Shown one piece after another: positions 8,876-19,792 of a DNA stretch of 64,000 nucleotides; the stretch's first letter is position 1; each line of letters starts with the position of its first letter. A model generated the notes under the pieces. The model was not told where the DNA came from, did not search any database, and worked only from the letters and a program-made list of their open reading frames with translations. The translations under genes and the position numbers were made by a program. The stretch is taken from NCBI GenBank assembly GCA_021202895.1, contig JAJQCE010000015.1, forward strand, positions 39,781 to 103,780, read 5' to 3'. This stretch comes from Ruminococcus sp. GTDB taxonomy: Bacteria > Bacillota > Clostridia > Oscillospirales > Ruminococcaceae.

Positions 8876-8958
8876 TTTGCAGGGGAACTGCCAAGGGCGG
8901 TTGAGAGGGCTTTGCCCGACCCTTTGAACCTGTCGGTTAATACCGTGGTAGGAAGCAA
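8876..8958 (+). promoter_or_regulatory. TPP (thi-box) riboswitch
   Basis: The conserved thi-box elements are visible in order: AGGGGAACTGCC, GGTTGAGAGG, ACCCTTTGAACCTGTC and GGTTAATACCG, followed by GTAGGAAGC. This aptamer binds thiamine pyrophosphate and normally switches off downstream genes. It sits just after a consensus promoter and before thiD-thiC-thiE. Confidence 0.95.
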
Positions 8959-8965
8959 AGGTATC

Positions 8966-8994
8966 GAGGTCTTTCCTGCCAGAGGAGGGACTTT
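8966..8994 (+). promoter_or_regulatory. Expression-platform hairpin hiding the thiD ribosome binding site
   Basis: The arm 8969-8977 (GTCTTTCCT) pairs with 8983-8991 (AGGAGGGAC) using two G-T pairs, and the stem can extend outward by three weaker pairs. The 3' arm is the Shine-Dalgarno sequence of thiD. A T-run of six or seven bases then runs directly into the ATG, so the element could act by hiding the ribosome binding site, by terminating, or both. Confidence 0.65.
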
Positions 8995-8997
8995 TTT

Positions 8998-9804
8998 ATG
9001 ATAAAGAAATGCCTGACGATTGCAGGCTCCGACTGCTCAGGCGGTGCAGGGATTCAGGCGGATTTAAAGGCTTTTTCAGCAAACGGGGTATACGGCGCAA
9101 GCGTGATAAGCTCTGTGGTAGCTGAAAACACCTGCCGTGTGATAAGCGTTTTTAATCTGCCGGTAAGCGAGATTGTCGCTCAAATTGACGCTGTTTTTGA
9201 GGACATTGAAATTGACGCTGTGAAGCTGGGTATGCTGCCAAGCGCGGAGATAATAAACGCTGTAGCAGACAAGCTCGAGCAGTACAAGCCGAAAATTGTC
9301 GTATGCGATCCTGTGCTTGTTGCGACAAGCGGCGATGCGCTTTCCTTTGGGGATACCGTTTCGGTGATGAAGGAGCGGCTTTTTAAAAATGTGGATTTAA
9401 TCACGCCGAACATCAGCGAAGCGCAGGCACTTTCGGGAGTTGAGATTACTAGCCTTGACGACTTTGACAGAGCGGCTGAGATTATAATGCGTGAGAACGT
9501 GAAAACTCTGCTGATTAAGGGCGGAGATTTTGATGGCGACTGCGTGGATATTTTATATAGCCGCAGCAGTAAAAGCGTGGTATTTTGCGGTAAGCGGATA
9601 AATTCGCAAAACACTCACGGCACAGGCTGCACACTTTCTTCGGCGATTGCGGCGAACCTTGCCAAGGGAATGGATATGCCTGAAGCGATTGAGAAAGCAA
9701 AAGCGTATGTTGAGGCTGCGATTGAAAGCTCTTTTACAGTCGGAAAGGGGCATAGTCCTGTAAATCATTTTTATGAATATCATATTGAGAAAGGAAAGGC
9801 TTGA
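8998..9804 (+). CDS. thiD: Hydroxymethylpyrimidine / HMP-phosphate kinase
   Basis: A 268-residue ribokinase-fold enzyme that phosphorylates HMP and HMP-phosphate to HMP-pyrophosphate, the pyrimidine half of thiamine. The family's opening is present ([20 protein letters not shown]), as are the KLGMLPS and [10 protein letters not shown] segments and the C-terminal anion-hole motif [13 protein letters not shown]. Length is normal. The ATG lies directly after the riboswitch hairpin. It is the first gene of a thiD-thiC-thiE-xylB operon. No thiazole-branch genes (thiG, thiH, thiS, thiF) or thiM are in this window. Confidence 0.95.
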   Translation: MIKKCLTIAGSDCSGGAGIQADLKAFSANGVYGASVISSVVAENTCRVISVFNLPVSEIVAQIDAVFEDIEIDAVKLGMLPSAEIINAVADKLEQYKPKIVVCDPVLVATSGDALSFGDTVSVMKERLFKNVDLITPNISEAQALSGVEITSLDDFDRAAEIIMRENVKTLLIKGGDFDGDCVDILYSRSSKSVVFCGKRINSQNTHGTGCTLSSAIAANLAKGMDMPEAIEKAKAYVEAAIESSFTVGKGHSPVNHFYEYHIEKGKA

Positions 9805-9805
9805 G

Positions 9806-11116
9806 ATGGAATATAAAACACAGATGGAAGCGGCGAAAAAGGGTATTGTAACCAAGGAGATGGAGATTGTCGCTCAAAAGGAGTACCGCACAGCGGAGGA
9901 AATTCGTGAAAAGACCGCAAAGGGAGAAATTTGTATCCCTGCAAATATAAATCACAGATCGCTTTCACCTGAGGGCATAGGCGGCGGACTTCGCACAAAG
10001 ATAAATGTAAACCTTGGAATTTCAGGCGACGCAAAGGACTACGACCTTGAAATGAAAAAGGTTGATATGGCTCTTGATTTCGGCGCAGAGGCTATTATGG
10101 ATTTGTCAAATTACGGCAAGACAAACACCTTTCGTCAGGCTCTGATTGAAAAATCGCCTGCGATGATTGGAACTGTGCCGATGTATGACGCTATAGGCTA
10201 TCTTGATAAGGATTTGCTTGAAATAAGCGCAGAGGATTTTCTCAAGGTAGTCAGAGCGCACGCTGAAGAGGGCGTGGACTTTATGACGATCCATGCGGGA
10301 ATAAACCGCCGTGCGGTTGAAGCTTTCAGACGTGAGGGCAGGAAGATGAACATTGTTTCAAGAGGCGGCTCTCTGCTGTTTGCATGGATGATGATGACGG
10401 GAAACGAAAATCCGTTCTTTGAATTTTACGACGACGTGCTTGATATTCTTTACGAATATGACGTTACAATTTCATTAGGCGACGCACTGCGCCCAGGCTG
10501 TCTTGCGGACGCATCCGATGCCGGACAGATAAGCGAGCTTGTAGAGCTTGGAAATCTGACAAAGAGAGCGTGGGATAAAAACGTTCAGGTCATGGTTGAG
10601 GGTCCGGGGCATATGCCGATGGATCAGATTGCGGCGAACATGAAGCTGCAAAAGCAGCTTTGTCACAATGCGCCTTTTTATGTGTTAGGTCCGCTTGTGA
10701 CGGATATTGCGCCTGGGTACGACCATATCACTTCGGCTATAGGTGGAGCGATTGCGGCTGCAAGCGGTGCGGATTTTCTGTGCTATGTAACGCCTGCGGA
10801 GCATCTCAGGCTTCCCGATGCGGACGATGTTAAGGAGGGAATTATCGCAAGCAAAATTGCGGCTCATGCGGCTGACATTGCAAAGGGAGTGCCTCATGCG
10901 ATGGACAAGGACAACGAAATGGCAAAGGCAAGACACGCTCTTGACTGGGACGCTATGTTTGAAATAGCGATGGACGGCGAAAAGGCGAAGCGTTTTTACG
11001 AGCAGACTCCGCCATCAGAGCGTCACACCTGCTCTATGTGCGGAAAGATGTGCGCGGTCAGGACGACTAACATGATTTTAGAGGGCAAGGAAGTTAAATT
11101 CTGTACGGAAAGATAA
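9806..11116 (+). CDS. thiC: Phosphomethylpyrimidine synthase
   Basis: A 436-residue radical-SAM enzyme that converts aminoimidazole ribotide to HMP-phosphate. Recognisable segments are [16 protein letters not shown], the barrel motif [16 protein letters not shown] and [14 protein letters not shown]. The C-terminal cluster motif is CSMCGKMC, spaced C-x2-C-x3-C, one residue tighter than in the long E. coli form; the whole protein is of the shorter anaerobe type. I chose ATG 9806, behind AAGGAAAGG, one base after the thiD stop. An upstream in-frame start lies inside thiD and lacks a ribosome binding site. Confidence 0.95.
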   Translation: MEYKTQMEAAKKGIVTKEMEIVAQKEYRTAEEIREKTAKGEICIPANINHRSLSPEGIGGGLRTKINVNLGISGDAKDYDLEMKKVDMALDFGAEAIMDLSNYGKTNTFRQALIEKSPAMIGTVPMYDAIGYLDKDLLEISAEDFLKVVRAHAEEGVDFMTIHAGINRRAVEAFRREGRKMNIVSRGGSLLFAWMMMTGNENPFFEFYDDVLDILYEYDVTISLGDALRPGCLADASDAGQISELVELGNLTKRAWDKNVQVMVEGPGHMPMDQIAANMKLQKQLCHNAPFYVLGPLVTDIAPGYDHITSAIGGAIAAASGADFLCYVTPAEHLRLPDADDVKEGIIASKIAAHAADIAKGVPHAMDKDNEMAKARHALDWDAMFEIAMDGEKAKRFYEQTPPSERHTCSMCGKMCAVRTTNMILEGKEVKFCTER

Positions 11117-11138
11117 ACGCTTGTCGAAAGGAAAAGCT

Positions 11139-11846
11139 TTGGAGATATTAAGAAAAAATTTCAGCAGGCACGATTTTGACAGCTATACGCTGTATGTGAT
11201 AATGGACGGCAGTGTGCTTGAAAGCAACGGAAAGAAAAGCTACATGCTCACCCTCGAGGAGATTCTGAGGACAGGGACGGATATTGTGCAGCTTCGTGAA
11301 AAAAATCTTAGTACCGATCAGTTTTATTCGCTTGCGCTTAAGGTCAGAACGCTTACCGACAAATACAGCGTGCCGCTGATAATAAACGACAGAGTGGATG
11401 CGGCTATAGCCGTTGACGCTGCGGGAGTGCATTTAGGGCAAAGCGATATGGACTGTGCGCAAGCAAGGAAAATGCTGGGCGATGACAAAATAATAGGAGT
11501 TACTGCTCCGACAGTTGCTCTTGCGAAAAAGGCTCAGGCGGACGGTGCGGATTATATCGGCGTAGGAGCGATGTTCGCTTCGTCAACAAAGCCTGACGTC
11601 AAGGTCAACACGATAACGAATCTAAAAAAAATCCGTGAAGCGGTAGATATTCCGATAGTGGTTATCGGTGGAGTGAAGCGGACTAATATAGAGCGCTTCA
11701 GAGGGATTGGAATCAACGGAGCGGCGGTTATTTCAGATATACTTTGCGACAAAGCCCCCTTTGAGGCGGCATGTGAGATGAGAGAAAAAGCAGGTGAAAT
11801 CTGCGTTTCGGTTAAAAAGAAAAAGACCAACGGGCAAAATAAATAA
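11139..11846 (+). CDS. thiE: Thiamine-phosphate synthase
   Basis: A TIM-barrel enzyme that joins HMP-pyrophosphate and hydroxyethylthiazole phosphate to give thiamine phosphate. It shows LYVIMD, IVQLREKNL, LIINDRVDAA, the pyrophosphate-binding GVHLGQSDMD, GADYIGVGAMFASSTKPD and IGGV. I favour the TTG at 11139 because AAAGGA lies six bases upstream. The frame also has a TTG at 11121 with a poorer site. About 20 residues precede the usual family start, and the C-terminus ends in a basic Lys/Thr/Asn tail. Confidence 0.88.
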   Translation: MEILRKNFSRHDFDSYTLYVIMDGSVLESNGKKSYMLTLEEILRTGTDIVQLREKNLSTDQFYSLALKVRTLTDKYSVPLIINDRVDAAIAVDAAGVHLGQSDMDCAQARKMLGDDKIIGVTAPTVALAKKAQADGADYIGVGAMFASSTKPDVKVNTITNLKKIREAVDIPIVVIGGVKRTNIERFRGIGINGAAVISDILCDKAPFEAACEMREKAGEICVSVKKKKTNGQNK

Positions 11847-11861
11847 TAAAGGAGAATTGTT

Positions 11862-13385
11862 ATGGCTTATGTAATAGGAGTAGACTGCGGAACGAGCGGC
11901 ACAAAGACCGTTTTGTTTGACGAAAAGGGAGCGGTTATCGCTTCAAAGACGATTGAGTATCCGATGTATCAGCCGAAAAACGGCTATGCCGAGCAGGATC
12001 CCCATGACTGGGCGAACGCTATGGTCGAAACGATAAAGGCGGTTACGGCAAAAAGCGGAGTGTCAAAGGACGAGATTGTCGGTGTGGGAATTTCAGGGCA
12101 GATGCATGGGCTTGTTATGCTTGACGAAAACGGCGAGGTGCTGAGAAATTCCATCATCTGGTGCGACCAGAGAACGCAAGCAGAGGTTGAACAGATGAAC
12201 AAAATTGTCGGCAGAGAAAAGCTGATTGAAATAACGGCTAACCCTGCGCTGACAGGCTGGACGGCGGCTAAAATACTATGGATTAAAAATAACGAGCCGC
12301 AGATTTTTGAAAAATGCCGTCACATACTTTTGCCAAAGGACTATTTGAGATATATTCTTACAAATGAATTTGCGACAGAGGTTTCTGACGCTTCGGGAAT
12401 GCAGCTGCTTGACGTGCCGAAGCGTGGCTGGAGCAGTGAGATTTGCTCAGCTCTGGAAATTGATATGGATATGCTTGCCAAGGTTTACGAATCCTGCGAG
12501 GTTACAGGCACTGTCACAGCTAAAGCGGCTGAGCTTACAGGGCTGAAAGAGGGTACTATTGTAGTAGGCGGCGCAGGCGACAATGCGGCGGCGGCAATCG
12601 GCACGGGCGTTTGCTCTGACGGCAAGGCTTTCACCACAATCGGAACATCGGGAGTAGTTTTCGCTCACACCTCATCAATTGCGATTGACCCTAAGGGCAG
12701 AGTTCACACCTGCTGTGCGGCTGTTCCAAATTCGTGGCACGTCATGGGAGTAACTCAGGGAGCAGGCTTGTCACTTAAGTGGTTCAGAGATAATTTCTGT
12801 GAAGCGGAAAAGGAAACGGCTAAGTACATGGGCGTTGACGAGTATTATCTGATGGACAAGGAAGCTCAGACGGTTGGAGTCGGAGCGGACAGGCTTTTAT
12901 ATCTGCCGTATCTGATGGGTGAACGCACGCCACATCTCGATCCGAACGCAAGAGGAGTTTTCTTCGGACTTTCGGCAATGCACACCAAAAAGCATATGTT
13001 AAGAGCGGTGCTTGAGGGAGTTTCCTACTCGCTGAGAGACTGCGTTGAGGTGTTCAGAGATATGAATATAAACGTAAGCGACATGATGGCTTGCGGCGGA
13101 GGCGGAAGCTCGCCGCTTTGGAGGTCAATGCTTGCGGATTTGTACAACTGCCCTGTCAAGACGGCGGCTTCAAAGGAGGGTCCTGCGCTTGGCGTTGCGC
13201 TGCTGGCACTTACTGGAGCGGGAGTTTATTCAAGCGTTCCCGAAGCCTGCGAGGCGGTGGTTTCGACAGACAAGATTCAGCAGCCGAATGAGGAAAACGT
13301 GCCGATTTACGAAAGCTACTATCAGCTTTACCGTGAAATTTACCCTGCGATTAAGGAGCAGTGCGGAAAGCTTGCAAAGCTGTAA
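11862..13385 (+). CDS. xylB: Xylulokinase (FGGY family)
   Basis: A 507-residue carbohydrate kinase with the N-terminal phosphate motif GVDCGTSGTKT, MHGLVML and WCDQRT substrate-site segments, the second-domain GGAGDNAAAAIG motif, and ACGGGGSSPLWRSML near the C-terminus. Family members phosphorylate D-xylulose to xylulose 5-phosphate. The gene follows thiE by 15 bases with its own strong ribosome binding site (AAAGGAG) and no terminator between, so it appears to be under the TPP riboswitch. E. coli XylB is reported also to phosphorylate 1-deoxy-D-xylulose, which would supply the thiazole precursor. That role here is inference. Confidence 0.9.
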   Translation: MAYVIGVDCGTSGTKTVLFDEKGAVIASKTIEYPMYQPKNGYAEQDPHDWANAMVETIKAVTAKSGVSKDEIVGVGISGQMHGLVMLDENGEVLRNSIIWCDQRTQAEVEQMNKIVGREKLIEITANPALTGWTAAKILWIKNNEPQIFEKCRHILLPKDYLRYILTNEFATEVSDASGMQLLDVPKRGWSSEICSALEIDMDMLAKVYESCEVTGTVTAKAAELTGLKEGTIVVGGAGDNAAAAIGTGVCSDGKAFTTIGTSGVVFAHTSSIAIDPKGRVHTCCAAVPNSWHVMGVTQGAGLSLKWFRDNFCEAEKETAKYMGVDEYYLMDKEAQTVGVGADRLLYLPYLMGERTPHLDPNARGVFFGLSAMHTKKHMLRAVLEGVSYSLRDCVEVFRDMNINVSDMMACGGGGSSPLWRSMLADLYNCPVKTAASKEGPALGVALLALTGAGVYSSVPEACEAVVSTDKIQQPNEENVPIYESYYQLYREIYPAIKEQCGKLAKL

Positions 13386-13392
13386 AAATAAA

Positions 13393-13424
13393 GGAGGAAG
13401 AGCCAGGCGGTTCTTCCTCCTGTT
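13393..13424 (+). terminator. Terminator of the thiamine operon
   Basis: A 12-bp stem with one G-T pair, GGAGGAAGAGCC / GGTTCTTCCTCC, and an AGGC loop. The T-run is only moderate. Confidence 0.75.
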
Positions 13425-13634
13425 CTGTTAAAAAAGGCACGTTCCATATGCCGACCATTTTTGCACTAGAAAAAGCACTGAAAATGTCAAACTTTTTTGA
13501 ATAAAAAAAGATTTCCAATGTGATTTCTGTGCATTTTTAGAAAAATCGGCGTCTTTTTTGCACTGATTTTGTGGAAATTGACCGAAAAAATCGGCTTATA
13601 GAAAAAGCGTATGGTTTTTATGCGAAAAACGCAT
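13425..13634. other. AT-rich intergenic spacer
   Basis: It contains three near-copies of AAAAATCGG or its complement and no supported gene. A minus-strand frame of 92 codons crosses it but has biased low-complexity composition and no ribosome binding site. Confidence 0.4.
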
Positions 13635-13663
13635 TTTACAAATTGAAAATATTGTACTATAAT
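13635..13663 (+). promoter_or_regulatory. Promoter of the ATP synthase operon
   Basis: TTTACA, a 17-nt spacer and TATAAT. It lies about 260 bases before atpB, leaving a long untranslated leader. The leader contains a repeated TTGATAC and a weak GCCAA / TTGGC hairpin followed by a T-run at 13868-13893. Confidence 0.7.
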
Positions 13664-13930
13664 AAAGTGTGTACAAACGAAGGTGCTTTTAGCTGAAACG
13701 ATTAGTTTGCATGAAAGCTCCTGAGGCAAATTTGACATCAACATTTGAATACTTGACAGGGTCAATGGTGATTTTATTTAAGTCTGTGTTTTCCATTCGT
13801 TTTCGTTGATACATTTTCGATGATTTCATTCATTGATACGAACACTTAAGGGTTAAAGACATCGGATGCCAAGTAAAATTCATTGGCTTTTTTGCGCTGT
13901 ATAGCTGTATTTTTGGAGGTGAAGCGGACT

Positions 13931-14671
13931 ATGGGTGTTTTAGAGAGCGCAGGACTGAGCGTCAGCTATTTTGCCGACTCGTCAATTTCAGAGGAAATAA
14001 ACGAGCAGCTAAGCTGCGACGTGGTTTTTTCAATACCCGTGCCGTTTATAGACGGCGGTATTCCCGTTTATGAATCGACGGTGGTGACTTGGATTATAAT
14101 GGCGGTGCTTGTGATACTGTCGATTATAATTACAAGAAATTTAAAGGTTGTTCCGTCAAAGAGACAGATGCTCTTGGAAACGGCAATCGGATGGATAAGA
14201 GATTTTTGCTACAATGGTATGGGCGAAAGAGGAATGAGATATTTCCCCTATTTAGGCACGGTGCTTATCTACATAGGCTTTTCAAATATAATCGGAATAT
14301 TCGGTTTTAAACCGCCGACCAAGGATTTGAGCGTGACTATAGGGCTTGCTCTGATGAGCATAATTTTAATAGAGTACGCAAATATCCATCAGCGTAAGGC
14401 GAACGGCTTCTTTAAATCCTTAGCGCAGCCTACGGCGATAATGCTGCCGATGAATATTTTAGAGATTGGAATAAGACCGCTGTCGCTGTGTATGCGACTT
14501 TTCGGAAACGTAATTGCTTCGTTTATCATTATGGAGCTTATCAAGATGGTTTGCCCTGCAGTAATTCCAATGGTGTTCAGCTTGTATTTTGATATTTTCG
14601 ACGGATGCTTACAGGCGTACATTTTTGTATTTTTAACCTCGCTGTTTATAAGAGAAGCGGTAGAGGATTAA
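13931..14671 (+). CDS. atpB: F-type ATP synthase subunit a
   Basis: A 246-residue integral membrane subunit of the Fo stator that forms the two ion half-channels next to the c-ring. At least five hydrophobic segments are visible. The essential arginine lies in LCMRLFGNVIAS, and the last two helices end in FLTSLFIREAVED. I chose ATG 13931, preceded by GGAGGTG. An in-frame start 48 bases earlier would lie in leader sequence. No atpI gene precedes it. First gene of the operon. Confidence 0.95.
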   Translation: MGVLESAGLSVSYFADSSISEEINEQLSCDVVFSIPVPFIDGGIPVYESTVVTWIIMAVLVILSIIITRNLKVVPSKRQMLLETAIGWIRDFCYNGMGERGMRYFPYLGTVLIYIGFSNIIGIFGFKPPTKDLSVTIGLALMSIILIEYANIHQRKANGFFKSLAQPTAIMLPMNILEIGIRPLSLCMRLFGNVIASFIIMELIKMVCPAVIPMVFSLYFDIFDGCLQAYIFVFLTSLFIREAVED

Positions 14672-14714
14672 TCACAAACTAAACAGTCAAATTTTTTTGA
14701 GGAGATGTTTTTTT

Positions 14715-14930
14715 ATGTCAATAGCAATTGGAGCTGCAATTGCAGTATTAACAGGTATAGGAGCAGGAATCGGTATCGGTGTGGCGACAAGCCATGCGTG
14801 CGATGCAATCGCTCGCCAACCTGAAGCAAAGGGTTCAATTCAGTCTGCGCTTCTTTTGGGATGCGCACTTGCTGAGGCTACGGCTATTTATGGACTTTTG
14901 GTAGCTATTTTGATTATCTTTGTAGCGTAA
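14715..14930 (+). CDS. atpE: F-type ATP synthase subunit c
   Basis: A 71-residue hairpin of two membrane helices that oligomerises into the rotor ring. The helix-1 glycine repeat reads GIGAGIGIG, the loop carries ARQPEAKG, and the ion-binding glutamate (E54) lies in ALAEATAIYG. In Na+-type rings such as Ilyobacter a glutamine occupies the glycine-repeat position that is isoleucine here, and the residue after the glutamate is serine rather than alanine. The residues therefore favour protons, by inference. I chose ATG 14715, behind GAGGAGATG. Confidence 0.95.
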   Translation: MSIAIGAAIAVLTGIGAGIGIGVATSHACDAIARQPEAKGSIQSALLLGCALAEATAIYGLLVAILIIFVA

Positions 14931-14971
14931 AGCTTTTGATGAGCTTTCTTAATAGAAGGGACTGATGAAAT

Positions 14972-15463
14972 ATGCTGAATATAGATCCATGGGATATTTT
15001 GTGGACGGTCGTAAACCTCATCATACTGTTTTTGTTACTCAAAAAGTTTTTATTCGGACCTGTTACGGCTATGATGGATAAACGCGCTAAGATGATTCAG
15101 GATGACCTTGACAGCGCAAAGCAAACCAATGAGCAGGCGATTAAGCTCAAAGAGGAATATGAAACGCAGCTGGGTGACGCTCATACTGAAGCGGCTAAAA
15201 TCACGAGTACTGCCAGACAGCGTGCGGAGAAGGAGAGTAGCGCAATTTTAGAGGAAGCCAGACAGGACGCTGTAAAATTGCGCATTCAGGCGCAAAAGGA
15301 TATTGAGCTTGAGCGCGAAAAGGCGATAGACAGTGCAAAAGCTGAAATTGCGGAGCTTGCTGTAAGGGCGGCTGAAAAGGTGCTGGAGAAAAATATCGAG
15401 GAGCAGAGCAACATTGTTTTTGCTAAGCAGCTTTTGTCAGAGGTAGGTGCTTCGGATGAGTGA
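14972..15463 (+). CDS. atpF: F-type ATP synthase subunit b
   Basis: A 163-residue peripheral-stalk subunit. One N-terminal membrane helix (about residues 10-28, [18 protein letters not shown]) is followed by a long charged amphipathic helix typical of the b dimer. A GAAGGGA site precedes the ATG. Its last codons overlap the start of the next gene (ATG at 15456 inside the b C-terminus), which implies translational coupling. Confidence 0.95.
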   Translation: MLNIDPWDILWTVVNLIILFLLLKKFLFGPVTAMMDKRAKMIQDDLDSAKQTNEQAIKLKEEYETQLGDAHTEAAKITSTARQRAEKESSAILEEARQDAVKLRIQAQKDIELEREKAIDSAKAEIAELAVRAAEKVLEKNIEEQSNIVFAKQLLSEVGASDE

Positions 15464-17471
15464 GATGACGAGCTTTGCACAGTATCTCTTTGACAGTGCG
15501 GCTAGCGATGAGGATATAACACAGACGAGGGATATTTGGAGAACCAACGAGGATCTTCGCACGGTGCTGTTAAATCCCGCAGTGGAGATAACCGAAAAAA
15601 ATCGAGTTATCCAAAGGGTTTTTCCCGACAGCGTATGCAGCTTTCTGACTGCGCTTACAAACAAAGGCTCGCTTGGCGAAATTGATTTGGCTCTAGCGGA
15701 GTATGAAAAAATCAAGCTGGAGAAAAACAAAACGATTTTAGCGGAGCTTACCTGCGCACAGCAGCCTGACGACGAGCTGATTGAGCAGATAAAAAAGACT
15801 GTAAGCGAAAAATACGACGCAAAGAGCGTCAAGGTCGATGTGAAAATTGACGCTGAAATTATCGGCGGATACATATTAAGAGTCGGCGACAAGCTCTATG
15901 ACAAGAGCGTTAAGAGCGCAATGAAGTCGTTGAGAGAAAAGCTTGTCAAGGGCGAGGATCTCACTGGAAAAAGGGACGGCGAGAGCGATATTATCTCAAT
16001 GCTCCGCAGTGAAATTACCGACTTTGAGGCTAAAGTTGAAGTCAGCGAATCGGGAACGGTGGTTTCTATCCACGATGGCATTGTAAAGGTTCACGGACTT
16101 AACAACGCTATGTTTGGAGAGCTTATACAGTTTGAAAACGGTGTAAAGGGTATTGTGCAGAATATAAATTTCGATTCGATAGGCTGCGTTCTGCTGGGAA
16201 CGGAGTACGGCTTGCAGGAGGGCTCAAAAGCGATAAGAACCAACAAGCGAGCGGGTATCGGCGTTGGCGATAACTTTATCGGACGTGTAATCGACAGCCT
16301 TGGCGCACCTATTGACGGCAAGGGAGAAATAAAAGAGAGCGACTATTACCCGATTGAAGCGCAGGCTCCTGGAGTCTGCGAAAGAAAGAGCGTATGCGAG
16401 CCGCTTCAGACTGGAATTTTGGCGATAGATTCGATGTTTCCTATAGGACGAGGACAGCGTGAGCTGATTATCGGCGACAGGCAGACGGGAAAGACCTCGA
16501 TAGCGACTGATACTATTATAAATCAAAAGGGGCAGGATATAATCTGCATATACGTGGCGATTGGACAAAAGGCGTCCACCGTTGCAAAGGTGGTAAATGA
16601 TTTTGAAAAGTACGGTGCTATGGACTACACAATAGTTGTAGCCGCAATGGCTTCGGATCTTGCGCCGCTGCAGTGGGTAGCTCCCTATGCGGGAACGGCT
16701 TTGGCGGAGTACTTTATGCATCAGGGCAAGGACGTGCTGATAGTCTATGACGACCTTTCAAAGCACGCCGCCGCATACAGAGCTATGAGCTTACTGCTTG
16801 AGCGTTCGCCCGGACGTGAGGCTTATCCTGGAGATGTTTTCTATCTTCACTCAAGGCTTCTGGAGCGATCCTCAAAGCTTGACGAGGCGCACGGAGGCGG
16901 TTCTATTACCGCACTGCCGATTATTGAAACGCAGGCGGGAGATGTGTCTGCCTACATTCCGACAAACGTAATTTCCATCACAGACGGACAGATTTTCCTT
17001 GAAACACAGCTTTTCAACGCGGGTGTAAGACCTGCCGTAAACGTGGGACTTTCCGTATCTCGTGTAGGCGGTGCGGCTCAGACCAAGGCTATGAAAAAGG
17101 TTTCGGGAACGCTTCGTATGGATCTGGCGCAGTACCGTGAGATGGAGGTATTTACACAGTTCAGCTCAGATCTTGACAAGACGACAAAGAATCTGCTTGA
17201 TTTCGGCGACAGACTTATGGAACTTCTCAAACAGCCGCTCTGCAAGCCGCTTCCGATGTACGAGCAGGTAATTTTGCTGACTCTTGTAAACAACAGGGTT
17301 ATGCAGGACGTGCCGCTTGAAGACGTAAAGACCTTCAAGGCGCAGATTATAGAATATTTCAAGGACAATTACGGCGATATTATAGATGAAATAAACGAAA
17401 AGAAGGTTCTTTCAGACGAGCTTGCCGAGAAAATTGTAACGGCGGCAAAGGAATTTAAGGAGAACAGCTGA
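15456..17471 (+). CDS. atpHA: ATP synthase delta-alpha fusion protein
   Basis: A single open frame of 671 residues. Residues 1-174 are the delta (OSCP) stator subunit, ending in the family's C-terminal [20 protein letters not shown] segment. From about residue 176 the frame runs without a stop into a complete alpha subunit: [12 protein letters not shown], the N-terminal barrel with [16 protein letters not shown], Walker A GDRQTGKT (about 342), [11 protein letters not shown] and the C-terminal helical domain. Separate atpH and atpA genes are the rule. Alpha is present three times per F1 and delta once, so a fusion poses a stoichiometry problem unless the chain is cleaved or alpha also starts internally. 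ATG 15999 is in frame, but its ribosome binding site is poor. The start is supported by AGGTAGG. Confidence 0.9.
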   Translation: MSEMTSFAQYLFDSAASDEDITQTRDIWRTNEDLRTVLLNPAVEITEKNRVIQRVFPDSVCSFLTALTNKGSLGEIDLALAEYEKIKLEKNKTILAELTCAQQPDDELIEQIKKTVSEKYDAKSVKVDVKIDAEIIGGYILRVGDKLYDKSVKSAMKSLREKLVKGEDLTGKRDGESDIISMLRSEITDFEAKVEVSESGTVVSIHDGIVKVHGLNNAMFGELIQFENGVKGIVQNINFDSIGCVLLGTEYGLQEGSKAIRTNKRAGIGVGDNFIGRVIDSLGAPIDGKGEIKESDYYPIEAQAPGVCERKSVCEPLQTGILAIDSMFPIGRGQRELIIGDRQTGKTSIATDTIINQKGQDIICIYVAIGQKASTVAKVVNDFEKYGAMDYTIVVAAMASDLAPLQWVAPYAGTALAEYFMHQGKDVLIVYDDLSKHAAAYRAMSLLLERSPGREAYPGDVFYLHSRLLERSSKLDEAHGGGSITALPIIETQAGDVSAYIPTNVISITDGQIFLETQLFNAGVRPAVNVGLSVSRVGGAAQTKAMKKVSGTLRMDLAQYREMEVFTQFSSDLDKTTKNLLDFGDRLMELLKQPLCKPLPMYEQVILLTLVNNRVMQDVPLEDVKTFKAQIIEYFKDNYGDIIDEINEKKVLSDELAEKIVTAAKEFKENS

Positions 17472-17497
17472 TTTGAGGAAAGGACGGTGTGCGGTCG

Positions 17498-18388
17498 ATG
17501 GCTAATATGCGTGAAATTAAGGAACGTATCTCAAGTATAAGCGATATTATGAAAATCACCAACGCCATGTACCTTATATCGTCCTCAAAGCTAAAAAAGG
17601 CTCGTACTGCGCTTGACGATACCGTTCCGTACTTTATGAATTTGCAGTATACGATTCATCATATTTTAAAGCATACGGGAGAATTTGAGCATCCGTTCTT
17701 TGACAACGGAAGAAAAAAACCAGAGGATAAAAAATCCTATGGCTACATAGTCGTGACAGGCGACAAGGGAATGTGCGGAGCGTACAATCACAACATAGTC
17801 AAGCTTGTCGAAAGCGAAATAGCTAAGCATGAGAATACCTGCCTTTTTGCAGTGGGCGCAGTCGGGAGAGTTTATTTTGAAAGCAAAAAAATGAACGTTG
17901 ACACGGAATTTCTTTATACGGCGCAGCAGCCTGAATTGTATAGGGCAAGACGGATACAGGAAACAGTGATGGATTTGTTTTTAAGAGGGCAGCTTGATGA
18001 GGTGTACGCAGTCTACACTAAGATTGAAAAAGGAATTGAAGTGCCAACGCTGGTTAAGCTTCTGCCGCTTGAAAGAGAGCATTTTGAGGAGCGAAGAATA
18101 CCAGAGGAGCATCGTCATTCGGCGGCGACCTTTGAGCCTTCGCCTGAAGCGGTTATGGATCATCTCGTGCCGAACTATCTGAAAGGACTTATTTTCGGAA
18201 TACTTACCGAATCCTTTTGCAGTGAGCAGAATGCCCGAATGACGGCTATGGAGTCGGCGACAAACAGTGCATCAGATATGATTTCAGAGCTTACGCTTGA
18301 TTACAACAGAGCAAGGCAGGCGGCGATTACGCAGGAGATTACCGAGATAGTCGGCGGCGCAAGAAGCTTAAAGAACAGTGAGTGGTGA
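17498..18388 (+). CDS. atpG: F-type ATP synthase subunit gamma
   Basis: A 296-residue central-stalk subunit that couples rotation to catalysis. The N-terminal helix starts MANMREIKERISS, the Rossmann-like domain contains VVTGDKGMCGAYNHN, and the C-terminal helix includes ESATNSASDMI and RQAAITQEITEIVGGA. ATG 17498 follows AAAGGACGG; an in-frame GTG nine bases earlier is possible. Confidence 0.95.
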   Translation: MANMREIKERISSISDIMKITNAMYLISSSKLKKARTALDDTVPYFMNLQYTIHHILKHTGEFEHPFFDNGRKKPEDKKSYGYIVVTGDKGMCGAYNHNIVKLVESEIAKHENTCLFAVGAVGRVYFESKKMNVDTEFLYTAQQPELYRARRIQETVMDLFLRGQLDEVYAVYTKIEKGIEVPTLVKLLPLEREHFEERRIPEEHRHSAATFEPSPEAVMDHLVPNYLKGLIFGILTESFCSEQNARMTAMESATNSASDMISELTLDYNRARQAAITQEITEIVGGARSLKNSEW

Positions 18389-18393
18389 TTTAA

Positions 18394-19788
<1,395 letters not shown>

Positions 19789-19792
19789 TTTT

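Noticed and set aside
8755-8958. Minus-strand frame across the thiamine leader
   Set aside because: It runs antisense through the TPP riboswitch and promoter, which explain the region better.
13487-13765. Minus-strand frame of 92 codons before the atp operon
   Set aside because: Phe/Ile/Lys-biased composition from AT-rich DNA, no ribosome binding site, and it overlaps the plus-strand atp promoter.
15970-16001. Separate atpA gene starting at ATG 15999
   Set aside because: Alpha similarity begins about nine residues earlier in the same frame and no good ribosome binding site is present, so the fusion reading is preferred, though a secondary start cannot be excluded.
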